NCBI RefSeq assembly: GCF_039555335.1
Contig: NC_092647.1
Location: forward strand, 13,933,594 to 13,997,593
Direction of reading: 5' to 3'
From: Amphiura filiformis
Lineage: Eukaryota > Echinodermata > Ophiuroidea > Amphilepidida > Amphiuridae
DNA: 64,000 nucleotides
In this document: one piece after another, positions 33,186-44,789 of the stretch
Layout: every line of letters starts with the position of its first letter
How positions within the stretch are numbered: the stretch's first letter is position 1
The notes under the pieces: model-generated
What the model was told of the DNA's origin: nothing
The model's database searches: none
What the model saw: only the letters and a program-made list of their open reading frames with translations
Position numbers and translations under genes: made by a program

Positions 33186-34445
33186 TCAAGAACGCTTACA
33201 AATTGATATGTAAGACTTCTCTTTATTATGTATTCGTTCATGTTTTTTCAAGTTCCCTGACTGTGTGAAGCCTTTGTTGCAGTATTGGCAAGTGTAAGGC
33301 TTCACTTTTGTATGAATTCGTTCATGTGTTTTCAAGTTACTACACTGTGCAAAGCCTTTGTTGCAATATGAACATTTGTAAGGTGTCTTTTTGGTGTGAA
33401 TTCGTTCATGTTCATTCAAGTGACTAGACCGTGTGAAGCCTTTATTACAGTATTGACATATGTAAGGCTTCTCTTTGGTATGGATTCGTTCATGTGTTTT
33501 CAACTCACTAGACTGTGTGAAGCCTTTATTACAATATTGACATATGTAAGGCTTCTCTTTGGTATGGATTCGTTCATGTCTATTCAAGTTACTAGACTGT
33601 GTGAAGCCTTTATTGCAATACTGACATTTATAAGGCTTCCCGTTGGTATGAATTAGTTCATGTGTTTTCAAGTAACCTGACTCTGTGAAGCTTTTATTAC
33701 AGTATTGACATTTGTAAGGCGTCTCTTTGGTATGGGTTCGTTCATGTCTTTTTAAGTTATTAAACTGTGTGAAGCCTTTATTACAGTATTGGCATATGTA
33801 AGGCATCCCTTTGGTATGAATTCGTTCATGTGTTTTCAAGTGACCTAACTGTGTGAAGCCTTTGCTACAGTATTGGCATATGTAAGGCTTCTCTTTGGTA
33901 TGAGTTCTTTCATGTGCTTTCAAGTTACTAGACTTTGTGAAGCATTTGTTACAGTATTGGCATATGCAAGGCTTCTCTTTGGTATGAGTTCGTTCATGTG
34001 TTTTCAAGTGACCAGACTGTGTGAAGCCTTTGTTACAGTATTGACATATGTAAGGCCTCTCTTTGGTATTCTGTTCTTGTACATTTACCTCACTCCTGAT
34101 TGGAAACATTTTCTCATAATGATGACCTTGGTAAAATGTCACTGATTGCGAATCGTTCTCATTCGTTTGTGTGCTTAATGGGTCATTCTCACCTGTCCAT
34201 TGATCAAGAGAAGGTGACGTCTGAAAACCATCTATTCTGCTATCTGGGCTATTATTGGAGGTGTTTTTCTTTTTTCTTGATATCGGTATCATCTTCTTCT
34301 TATAGTCATACCAGTAAGCACGAATCCACAGCTCATGATGTTGTAGATGACGCAGATATCCAGGATTATTATTAAAGAACCTTCTGCAATATTTACACAC
34401 GTGAGGCATCAGATACCCCCCTACTCGTGGCCTTCTTGGAAGCAT
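33186..34445 (-). CDS. ZNF-C: multi-C2H2 zinc-finger protein
   Basis: I place the start at MLPRRPRV (34445), giving 419 residues. The open frame extends ten codons further, but that stretch is the intron end (tttcag at 34448-34454). The N-terminal finger (CKYCRRFFNNNPGYLRHLQHHE) and the basic YWYDYKKKMIPISRKKK are intact. Ten fully ligated fingers follow. Helix position -1 is Gln in most, with Glu, Lys or Arg in a few. The frame ends in NKEKSYISICKRS, a decayed linker. Its closest relative is ZNF-G. It is probably a nuclear DNA-binding protein. Confidence 0.88.
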   Translation of the reverse strand: MLPRRPRVGGYLMPHVCKYCRRFFNNNPGYLRHLQHHELWIRAYWYDYKKKMIPISRKKKNTSNNSPDSRIDGFQTSPSLDQWTGENDPLSTQTNENDSQSVTFYQGHHYEKMFPIRSEVNVQEQNTKERPYICQYCNKGFTQSGHLKTHERTHTKEKPCICQYCNKCFTKSSNLKAHERTHTKEKPYICQYCSKGFTQLGHLKTHERIHTKGMPYICQYCNKGFTQFNNLKRHERTHTKETPYKCQYCNKSFTESGYLKTHELIHTNGKPYKCQYCNKGFTQSSNLNRHERIHTKEKPYICQYCNKGFTQSSELKTHERIHTKEKPYICQYCNKGFTRSSHLNEHERIHTKKTPYKCSYCNKGFAQCSNLKTHERIHTKVKPYTCQYCNKGFTQSGNLKKHERIHNKEKSYISICKRS

Positions 34446-34447
34446 TC

Positions 34448-37400
34448 CTGAAATGAATATTAAACATCGATTCATCTAATTGAAGCAAACATTGGCGAAT
34501 CTTAGCAACCGCTGTCATTATTGGCTCTTCACTATTTCTATTTCAATTGAATTTTCCATCAATTTCAATTGATTCAAATTCAGTCAATTTTTTCCCCGAT
34601 GTATTTTGTCACGAAAAGTAACTAAAATTAGATCGCCATTTTGATGAACGATCCAAATAGCATTGCATGAGTCCAAGTGTTTGTTTTTCCGATGATGTAT
34701 TTTGTCACGAAAAGTGACTAAAATTAGTTCGCCACTTAGACGACCAATCCAAAGAGCATTGCATGGGTCCAATGGTTTTTTTTTCTTGTTTTTTCTTGGT
34801 TTTTTCAAATAACAATTCTAGTCCAGGGACTATATTGGCCCGTGCCAATTAATCGATGCATTCTGACTGACATTAGCCCTACACTACCGACCACTTTTAG
34901 ATGAAATTGCACTAGGTTACCTTGTAAATACGGCATTATGCCACAATTAACCATTAATCCAAACAAGCAGTAATGCATAATAACCCATGTGACCTGTATG
35001 CATTGAATAGGCCCTATACATTTTATGCAAAACAAGTAAGCATAGACATAAACGTCAATTATGACGGTAAATCATGGTAAGGTAAATGAAGGTAAATCAC
35101 AAAACCAGACATGCATTAATTAAATACACATTTTATGCAGAGTAAGTAAGCTTAGCTTTAGACATTAAGGAATTATGAAGGTAAAATAAACCCATGAGTC
35201 ACAGTAAGTCACAAAACCCGGCATGCCAATATTATTAATTCCCTAAATTTGCTTTAAGTTTAAATGTTGAAAGCACGCCTGGAAAATGTCCAAAATTTGA
35301 CCAAAACAAGTTGAATTCGCCAAGTTTCTAAGGGAGACGGGCTGTCCATAGTATCGCCGCCTTGACGCACGAAATGGGAAAATGGACCTGGAAATTTTAG
35401 AAAATTATGGCATTTTCAGATTTTCTATAGATAATTTTAAATTTGCCAAAATTACTTGCCTTTTCGAAATATTTTGCCAATCAGTGGCGTTATATATTAT
35501 AATCAATTTTCCATATGTCTCATCGTACGGACAAAAAACAATCAACAGAAATAGTAAAAGTTGTTTTTGTTTACTCCCAAGTCATTTTGGGTATTTCAGG
35601 GAAAGCGTGAACAAATGGTTAGCGTACTCGCCTTTGGCATGTTTGGTGCACCAGGTCCCCGGTTCAGTTCCTAGCGGTGGCAAAAGAAGTATGATCTGAA
35701 TTTAATTGGCAACATACTTCCGCTCTCTCCATGTTTTATTTAGAATTAGACAATGTGCCACTCCGTTCTTCGGATGAAACATTAAGCCGTCGGTCTTGCG
35801 TACAGAGACCCATACTAATACATTGTGTCTCGCAGACAGATTCAATAAAAATTCCTTTAAAAAAGGAATGTGGCGCCCAATGTGAGCTGGACGGGATATG
35901 GTGAATTCCATGGTGATTAGATTTGGTATTATAATGATTTTTTTAGGGAAGAGTAGAAGATGATCAAATACGAGAGAAATGCTTCATGGAATGAAGCTTT
36001 CGTGTCAATTTGCGATTATGTGGGGTGGGAGTTCTGTTTTGGGGGCCGTTGTAGTGAGGATATTGCTTTGGATATTGAATATTGTTGAATTTCGTTATCA
36101 GGGCCTAGGGTATATGATGGATAACTAGAAGACACAAATAAGTAAGCTTCCCCCTAGTCAGCTATACACTCATTCTTGTCACACGACGAATTTCGACAAA
36201 GTCATGTAAACGTAATTTCGTTTTTCACCCGACCTCCGTCCAGAAACAATCCTGAAATGTTGAAAACTTGGGGTCGGCGCACTCATGCCAGTTTATAAGG
36301 TATAGGCTACTCTGTGTCTTTTGTAGCCAACCATGTGGCTAAGAGAGGCTAGGAAATACTTAAACTAATACAAAACAATCATACCCTCCTTTCATATCAA
36401 ACAATACCAAGAAATTGACAGGCCTGTTAAATCAAGGGTAAGATCGATCGTTATTCTTCATGAAACGGGCACAGCCCATTTTTATGTTATTAATTCTGCT
36501 AAAAATTAATTAATAAATAACAAAATTACGTCATAATTATGACTTTAAGTCGACCATAGAACTCTATTTTAAACAGACAAAATAGCCATTGGGGTTTCTT
36601 TCACTTTACCTTGCTAGGAACCCTTCCCAGCAGTTAGGCATATTACAATAAATATTATTTTTGCAAATAAACTTCTGACCTTCAACACAGTCATGTCTTC
36701 CAAATTTATTCCTTTCTCTGCTGACCAGGATTGATTTTCGTTAATTAATGTTTTGTTTTTTATCAGAGATAGTCACCACAAAGATACTGAGCTGTATTCA
36801 AGCACATAAACCATTAGTGATTTCATGTTTGGTCAGTGGTTGTGTTGGTCAACTATAATTAATTGGTGTTGGTTTAAGGATTAGGTGCACTGTGTGCAAT
36901 CACTATATTATCAATAACCTCAATTAAACAATCATAGTGCAAAATTTGACCTTAATTTGCAAAGTATGAGTTTTTGTACTCACATTTTCAAAGGTCATTC
37001 AATGAATGCACAAATGTATTGGGGTTAAAGAACTGTGCCCTGATAGATGAGCATGTTGTAGATTCTTCACACTGTAAACAACTAGTTCATGTGCAAACAT
37101 GTTCAAAACATACATAATTAGAATGGTCAAATGTCACCGTCTATCGGGTTCTAAGAGGCGGTAAACTGGTTTAAACCATACAAAGGTCACGGGTTATTTG
37201 GTGTTTTTATAAGTCCATTAATTTTGTATTTTAAACAAAGAATATACACACATCATTTTATCCCGTGCATATCAGAAAACAATAATAAAATAAAATCCTA
37301 GCATATTGTGGTTTTATTTCTGAGCTGGGCATAATTTTAGCAAAACAATTAAGGAGTAAATCTAGCAAGACTGAAATTAGAAGCCTTTCACAAAGTACAT

Positions 37401-38064
37401 GCCTATATGTGGCCCCTCCGTAGAGGGCGCCACAATAGAGGGCGCCACAAAAAGAATAGGGTGTTAACATCGGCTGTCACAATTTGTATTTCGTGATCCA
37501 ATGGAATATGCCGCCATTTGAAGGCGCCCTTGTGTTATCTGTTATACAGGGTTATTGTCAGGTAATCCTAATAAACAAAAATCTTTTGTTATAATACTGG
37601 TGATAGAAGAGTATGCTACCATATTCTTGAGACTCAACTTGTCAATTTTACCTGGTCGCATCGATCTCGCCTTTTATGAATAACCGTTAAAGGAAGTAAT
37701 TCCACTAACTTAATTACGGATATTATGTAAATTTTTCGGATTATAACTTTAAGTATCATCCTACCGGAAGCACTATTGTTAATCATTCAAAATGATAACG
37801 ACAAGCATAAATAAATCCCAAACCATGTAACTTGTTCAACATTAATTTTACTCTGCACAGGACGCGTCACATTTTACCATACCCTATTTAACATTTGCAA
37901 AAATGACAGATTTTAAACAGAAAGTTTACACGTCGAGGAACGAACTTCATAGACTTCCTGTCATATCATATTTCTGTACCTGCTGTGGTTCCGCAATTTA
38001 ATAATTTTCTAGAAATATTATTATGTTTGGAGCTAGCAGTTTAAATGAAGAAGGTATTACTTAC
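34448..38064 (-). other. Inferred intron 1 of ZNF-C
   Basis: It runs from the donor GTAAGT (38064-38059) to the acceptor at 34449-34448, about 3.6 kb. It includes a roughly 95-bp tandem duplication at 34590-34790 (gtattttgtcacgaaaagt), a SINE, and a block at 36912-37070 shared with 8.2 kb. Positions 34450-35450 match the ZNF-G intron closely. About 2 kb (35450-37530) is absent from the ZNF-G copy. Confidence 0.5.
35602..35760 (+). mobile_element. tRNA-like SINE in the ZNF-C intron
   Basis: The head reads gaacaaatggttagcgtact, cgcctttggcatgtttggtg, and a B-box-like cggttcagttcctagcgg. The body continues to a single, truncated tandem monomer near 35800. Confidence 0.7.
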
Positions 38065-38445
38065 TTTGAAATGAAAGAACTCTTCTTGGCTACAACTGAT
38101 ATATGCAATCCACGCTTCTTTAAGCTGATGCTCAAATCGTTAGTTATATAATTATATTGGTTCCAGGTTACGGGGTTAATTCACCTTCTGACGATGAAGT
38201 TTGGTTGAAAATACAGTGTTCAGTGAATATTCGAAGTAGAATCTCTTAATGTTATAATTATACTACTGATTATTGTAATGCGGATTTCTACTCGTATATT
38301 CACCTTCGATATCCAACTATGACCAAAGGTCGGGATCAAAGGTCGAATATTATGCAAAGAAATCAATTCATTTACGCATACAAAATTACCATTGAAACAG
38401 TTACGTAGTTTATTATTAAGTGATTTTCAAGTCTGGTTAACAGAA
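38059..38445 (-). promoter_or_regulatory. ZNF-C promoter/exon 1 module (copy 3)
   Basis: The donor GTAAGT is at 38064-38059. The conserved 26-bp block with two AAAGGTCG copies is at 38320-38345 and ATGCAAAG follows at about 38352. It is nearly identical to the ZNF-G module at 60967-61330. Function is inferred. Confidence 0.5.
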
Positions 38446-39589
38446 ATAAAATATTTTGTCAGCGATATTTATGATTTAAGATTTGCCGAAGTGTGGCGGG
38501 ATCTAATTGTCTGGGACCCAGATTACATGACTTTACTTTAAACAGGTTTTTATACTTAAATATCAATTAAAGGCAGTAAGCGTTTGGCTCTTTTGTTCTG
38601 TTACCCGGGTAACGAAACACCTGCTGATATATTGCACATAGGCTTAGGAACCGGGAGGCTTGGTGGGGCTCAGCCCCCTCAATAATTTTGGTGCGGGGGC
38701 TGGAATACCTTTCAGTCCCCGCCCCCAATAATCCTAAGTGAAGTTTAAAAAAGTATGATAAAATACACGGAAAATGGTGTTTTTGACCTATATTTTGCAA
38801 AGATTTTTCAATTTTCAGCCCCCCCATGTTAAAAATCTTCCTAAGCCAATGTTGCAAACTATTCTTTTGTACCCTATGGACAATGGTGGAGTCCAAAATT
38901 TGATTTATGCCTATAACTCAAGAACTGCACATCACATCGGAGATAGGTTAAACTATACGTTTTCTGAATCCTAATAATGTGAGAAATACAATTAGATGGT
39001 TTGTTTTTTCCATATTCGCCCAATTTTGAAATGATCCCTGCATTAGCGACCATTTTTTTTTGATAGAAATTAGCATTTTTCCCTACTTCCATTTTTCTCC
39101 TTTTTTGATATGTTGTTGAGGAAGGTGCTTAGAGTTACTAGCAACCAAAACCATTGATATTCCAAATTTGTAAACGATTACCCATTATTTTCCTTAAATT
39201 GACTTGTCTAATATTGTATGGGTTTGTTCATCTATCTTTATAATTGAAGACCCAATTACAAAGACTAGTTTGCGTCTGACGTCAGGGCAAAGGCGCGACG
39301 TGATTGGCTGTTGACCTGCACAGTACAGCATTTTGGTTGACAGGACGCCAAACACGCAAACTACGTAGTCTTTTTAATTCGGTCTTCAACAAGCCTCCTA
39401 ATAGTGACGATTTGCTGCGTACATTAGCATTTAAAAGATATCTCTTATGAATTTGTTCATGTCATTGAAGATAATTAATATTGGTTTATTACTGTATTTT
39501 ATTGATGTGATTTAAATTAACTGACACTTTGAAGCCTTTATATAAGGTTTCTCTATGATATGGGCTCGGTTTATTTCAAACTACATAAC
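38446..39589. other. Triplicated intergenic DNA, no gene
   Basis: It aligns with 61335-62390 almost throughout and with 55230-56050 more loosely (ggatctaattgtctgggacc, ttgtctaatattgtatgg). Several C/G runs suggest an old MITE near 38640-38830. No coding sequence is seen. Confidence 0.6.
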
Positions 39590-40714
39590 ACTATTAAGCC
39601 TTTATTGTAGTATTGACACATGTAAGGTTCCTCTAGTGGTATAGGTTCGTTCATGCTTTTTCAAGGTACCTTACTGTGTGAAGCCTTTACTGCAATGCTG
39701 ACATCTGTAAAGATTCTCTTTGGTATGGGTTCGTGTATGTGTTTTTAAGCTCCAAGACTGTGTGAAGCCTTTATTACAGTATTGGCATATGTAAGGCTTC
39801 TCTTTCGTATGAATTCGTTCATGTATTTCAAGTCACCAGACTGTGCGAAGCATTTGTTGCAGGATTGGCATATGTATAGGTTTCTCTTTCGTATGATGAA
39901 TTCGTTCATGTTTTTTCAAGTTACCTGACTTTGTAAAGCCTTTGTTGCAATATTGGCATATGTAAGGTGTCTTTTTGGTGTGAATTCGTTCATGTTCCTT
40001 CAAATGACCTGATTCTGTGAAGCCTTTATTGCAGTATTGACATTTGTAAGGTTTCTCTTTGGTGTGGGTTCGTTCATGTATTTTCAACTTACTAGACTGT
40101 GTGAAGCCTTTGTTGCAGTATTGGCATATGTAAGGCTTCTCTTTGGTATGAGTTCGTTCATGTATTTTCAAGTGACCTGACTGTGCGAAGCCTTTGATGC
40201 AATACTGGCATTTGTAAGGTTTCTCTTTCGTATGAATTCGTTCAAGAAGTTTCAAGTAACGAGACTGTGTGAAGCCTTTATTGCAGTATTGGCATATGAA
40301 GGGCTTCTCTTGGATATGAATTCGTTCATGTATTTTTAAGTTAGATGATACTGCGAAGCCTTTATTACAGTACTGACATATGTAAGGCTTCTCATTGGTA
40401 TGGGTTCGTAAAATGCCAATTGCGAATCGTTCTCATTCGTTTGTTTGCTTGATGTGTCATTTTCACCTGTCCATTGATCAAGAGATGTGATGTCAGAAAA
40501 ACATCTCTTCTACTCTCTTGGCTATTATTGAAGGGTTTTTTTCTTCTTGGTATCGGTATCATCTTCTTCTTATAGTCATACCAGTATGTACGAATCCACT
40601 GCTCATGATGACGTAGATGACGCAGATATCGATGATTATTATTAAAGAACCTACTGCAATATTTACACACGTGAGGCATCAGGTACCCCCCTACACGTGA
40701 CCTTCTTGGAAGCA
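39590..40714 (-). pseudogene. ZNF-D: zinc-finger pseudogene
   Basis: The N-terminal part (40392-40714) keeps the family acceptor, but the start codon has become TTG. It keeps CKYCSRFFNNNHRYLRHLRHHE and the basic segment. A deletion then joins the linker region to mid-array: gggttcgta runs straight into aaatgccaa, while ZNF-H has about 390 bp between these points. Fingers continue at 39833-40255 (four intact), then a frameshift and decayed fingers to 39590. With no upstream promoter module either, it is almost certainly non-functional. It is the duplicate of ZNF-H. Confidence 0.88.
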
Positions 40715-40941
40715 ATCCTGAAACAAATAATAAATATATCATGTAATTGAGGCAAACAGAGGCGAACATTAGCGACCTGTGTCATTATTAACCTAATCAC
40801 TAATTCTACTTCATTTGACTTTTCCATCAATTTCATAAAATTTCTCAATTTCCAAATGGCTCCTCGTACGGACAAAATACAATCAATAGAAATAATAAAA
40901 GTTTGTTTTTGTTTATTTCCAAGTCATTTCTGGTGTTCAGA

Positions 40942-41400
40942 AATAGCATGACCAAATGTTTAGCGTACTCGCCTTTGGCATGTTTGGTGCACCAGGTCTC
41001 GGGTTCAGTTCCCAGCGGTGGCATAAAACGTCTAATCTGAATTTAATTGGCAACATATTTCCGCTCTCCCCATGCTTTATTTAGAATTGGACATTGTGCC
41101 ATGAGAGTACTCCGTTCCTCAGATAAAACATTAAGTCATCGGTCTCGCCTACAGAAACCCATACCAATATAAGTGTCGCAGTCAAATTCAAAAAGAGTAG
41201 GTGTTAACATCGGACTGTCCCAATCCGTATGACTTGACCCAATGGAATATGCCGCCATTTCAGTCTCGCGTACAGAGACCCATACCAATACATGTGTCTC
41301 GCAGCCAGATTAAAAAAGAGTAGGGAGTTAACATCAGACTGTCCCATTAAGTTTGTATGACTTGACCCAATGGAATATGCCGCCATTTGGAGACTTTATG
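40942..41400 (+). mobile_element. tRNA-like SINE with two body monomers, upstream of ZNF-D
   Basis: The head at 40942-41025 carries gaccaaatgtttagcgtact and ctcgggttcagttcccagcgg. Body monomers of the 123-bp type follow at 41160-41395. The family intron sequence then continues to about 41475 and stops abruptly. Confidence 0.75.
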
Positions 41401-41474
41401 TTATACAAGGTTATTGTCAAACAATCCAAATAAACAAAACCCTTTGTTATAATACATGTACTGGTCATAAATTA

Positions 41475-43479
41475 CCGTAAACGTTCGCCTAATGGCGCTA
41501 TGTATGGATTTTATAGAAATGAGAGAGCGCCCTCCCTGTAAAAGCCCAGTATCATCACTAAAAATTAAGGGCGCGTGTAGTTAAAGCGTGAAACCTATCT
41601 ACCAAGGTCAAACAACGATATTCATGATAATACGGTAATCATTCACCTATTACGTACTGATATTTAGATCTCGATCGCTGTTGTCATTTTTGTCCCGGCA
41701 AAAATGTCGGCACAACACAAAATGCGTAACCACAATGACGTCATCGGAAAAGCGCCAAATTTTCTATTTTTGATAAACCACGCGCGATGTCGTCGGAAGG
41801 GGGTAAACCGAGTACGTTGTTTTCGTTGTAATTTTATTTCTAAAATAGTTAGTTCTTCAGTTGTTTCAGATATTGATTCTATATTTATGGGCTTTATTTT
41901 GATACCAAATAATATTTTCTTTGAATGGTCCCTTTAAGTCGTTTGGGCATTAAGACACGCATTTTTTATGACGGATAAAAATATGGGGTGGTACAAACCA
42001 CCCCTCCCTTCGTAGTTCTAGGGTTAAAGTATTTAATATGAATTGTCCATGAGTTCAATTCTGATTGGTCAACATAAAACTCTTGCTGGCATGATGCAGT
42101 CATGTCTACAGTAGAATTCATCTCGACCTTTGCAGGACTTAACCCCATTAAAAGCTATTAAACCAAGATAACACTCATTGAAACAGCTCAACTGATTAAA
42201 TCGGATCTTCTCTGGTTGTGCACAAGTGACTGTTTTCATGTGCGATATCGCAATAAAGCTGGTATTCATAGCTTCAGTTGGGTAACCGATTATAAAGGAA
42301 ACGAAAGGAAACAATGTTATGTGTGGCTTTGTTCACGAAATCAGACAATGTCGTGCTTTTTGTAAACCAGCATTCTTGAAAATGAGCAACATAATGATTT
42401 TTGACTTAACACGGTTTAGAAATAATTTCTTCATATTTTTGGTGTTATCTGTCGTTTACATGTCCTTCTTAAAACACAAAAGTACGACCCTCTCCAAACA
42501 CCTAAATTAGCTAAAAATTTAGGACATGTTACAAAACTTTATTTTCTAGAACCTATTTAGAATAATTTAAATGTAGCTTTTACCGGTTTTTTTGTGGCAT
42601 CCTTCAGAAGTGAGCGGTCCGATACCAATATTTTCGGTCAAATCTCCATTCAAATAACACGGGGATTTGGCTAGCTATGCCTTGCCCTCACTCATATTTT
42701 ACAAAAGTGCGACCATTTCTGAACATCTAACCTAGCTGTAATTTTAGGTCATGTTAGAGAAATATATTTGCTAGAAGTTTTGGAGAATAAATACAATATT
42801 GGCTGGTTATTTTTCACACAGTGATGTTAACTAGGCAAGTGTCCATTCTCCCAACATACATCATTTGTAGGGTCACGCGTCAATGGTGAGAGCACTGTGT
42901 ATTGTGTATAGGAAAACGGACAGTAACTGCAGTATGGTAAAATTAAAACAATAAAGCCTATCTACTATAACAACGAAGACAACATACCTTCCTTATATCG
43001 AACATAGTCACTGATATAGTGGAGGGGAACATTACCTTTGAAGGGCGCATTACACCAAATCACTGCGCGAAAGGTGCAATGGAGTTCCGGTTTAAAGTAT
43101 ATGACTACTGGAGACAATGTGGTGTCCTTAGGGACCGTGTTCTTCGTGAGGTTGGCATGTTCTGATTTAAATGAAAGATGCTAACCTATTAATGACTAAA
43201 ATAGATATGAAATTATACAAATCGATTTCACAAGAAAAGTAGGCCCTGTCCGAATTACTGCTAACGGAACAAGTTTTAATGCTATATAGTTTTGGCGTCG
43301 CTTTTCAACATTTTTGATAAAAAACTGAATCTACAAAATTGAAGCTTAAAATGAAATTTCAGTCCTTAATTAATACAGGGATGACGTGAAAAAAGTGAAA
43401 AATTTTGTCATACCACGTAGAAAACGGCGCTTAAAACAGTTGATTTTTACGTGCTTTTCAATGGAGAAGTTATTTGATG
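41475..43479. other. Unshared intergenic DNA, no gene
   Basis: At about 41475 homology to the other ZNF introns ends. Two diverged copies of an 80-bp phrase (acaaaagtacgacc...ttaggacatgtta and acaaaagtgcgacc...ttaggtcatgtta) lie at 42473-42550 and 42698-42785. Open frames of 60-80 codons show no motif. Confidence 0.5.
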
Positions 43480-43779
43480 GTCTAAGCCCTGAAATAAATC
43501 ACCTCTTTAGAAAATATCTTCTACATAATACTACCTAGACTCAGGACAACCCATGTTGTACAGTGTCATTGTTTGACATGCTGCAGAGGGCAGCCATATT
43601 GAATTTCAAAATGGCCGCCAGGATTGCGCTTTTTTTACTTGATAATTGAAATTGAGGAATATATTTAGTAATTTTAACAAGCAAAAAATCACACCAACAG
43701 AAATAATTGTGACCTTTAGAAAGACCTCTAAATATTAAACTTCATGTTCGTATCCGTTATTTCCTTGGACATTTATGTT
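43480..43779. repeat. Dispersed repeat shared with 7.3 kb
   Basis: It contains aaatggccgccaggattg and ttacttgataattgaaattg, matching 7260-7560. Confidence 0.6.
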
Positions 43780-44735
43780 TCTTGTGCAGATGGCAAATTG
43801 GACTCTTGTGTAGATAGCAAATTGGACTCATCAATACTTTCAACAGTACATAGCAAAGTGGAATCATTAATGCTATCTACAGTAGATATCATATTGAACT
43901 CATCAATTCTATCTACAGCTACAGTAGATAATAAATTGGAACTCATCGATGCTATCTACAGAAGATAGCCAATTGGTATAATGCTACATACAGTTAATGG
44001 CGAATGGACCATCTCTGCTATCTACAGTAGATAGCAAATTAGAATCATCAAATTTATCTACAATACAAATTGAACTCATCAATACTATCTACAATAGATA
44101 GCAAATTGGACTCATGCAAATGGAACTTAGTAGATAGCTAAGTAGAATTATTAATGCTATCTACAGTAGATAGCAAATTAGTATCTCAATGCTATCTACA
44201 GTAGATATCGAATTGGAATCATCAAGGCTATCTAAAGTAGATAGCAAATGGAACTCATCAATATTTTCTACGATATCAAAGTAGAATCATCAAATTTATC
44301 TACAGTAGATAATAAATTGGAACTCGTCAATGCTATTTACAGAAGATAGCAAATTGGTATCTTAATACTACATACAGTTAATGGCGAATTGGAACCATCT
44401 CTGCTATCTACAGTAGGTAGCAAATTGGAATCATCAAATTTATCTACAGTAGATAGCAAATTGAACTTATCAATGCTATCTACATTAGAAAGCAAATTGG
44501 AATCATGCTATCTACAGTAGAGAGCAATTTGAACTCAGTAGATAGCTAAGTAGAACTATTAATGATATCTACAGTAGATAGCAAATTGGTATCACAATGC
44601 TATCTACAGTAGATAACGAATTGGAATCATCTACGCTATCTACAGTGGATAGCAAATTGGAATCATCAATGCTATCTACAGTAGATAACCAAGATGGAAT
44701 CACCAATGCTATCAACATTAAATATCAATTTTGAA
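43780..44735. repeat. 36-bp palindromic minisatellite, array 2
   Basis: This is the longest array of the unit with CTATCTACAGTAGATAG. Units vary in length, with blocks of several units repeated (the phrase tacatacagttaatggcgaa recurs about 400 bp apart). Confidence 0.85.
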
Positions 44736-44789
44736 TTATCTATTTACAGTATATTGTTTGCAAATATATACCTCGTGCCTCATTGTGTC

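Noticed and set aside
34446-34475. Extended N-terminus MNRCLIFISG of ZNF-C (and the longer one of ZNF-G)
   Set aside because: The extra codons cover the conserved intron end and acceptor tttcag. In other family members the same stretch is out of frame or lacks a start.
34584-34808. Repeated peptide LDPCNALWIG...LVTFRDKIHH on the minus strand, also near 58.7 and 59.2 kb
   Set aside because: It follows a roughly 95-bp tandem DNA repeat in the intron, and frameshifts appear in one copy. No start or splice context supports a coding exon.
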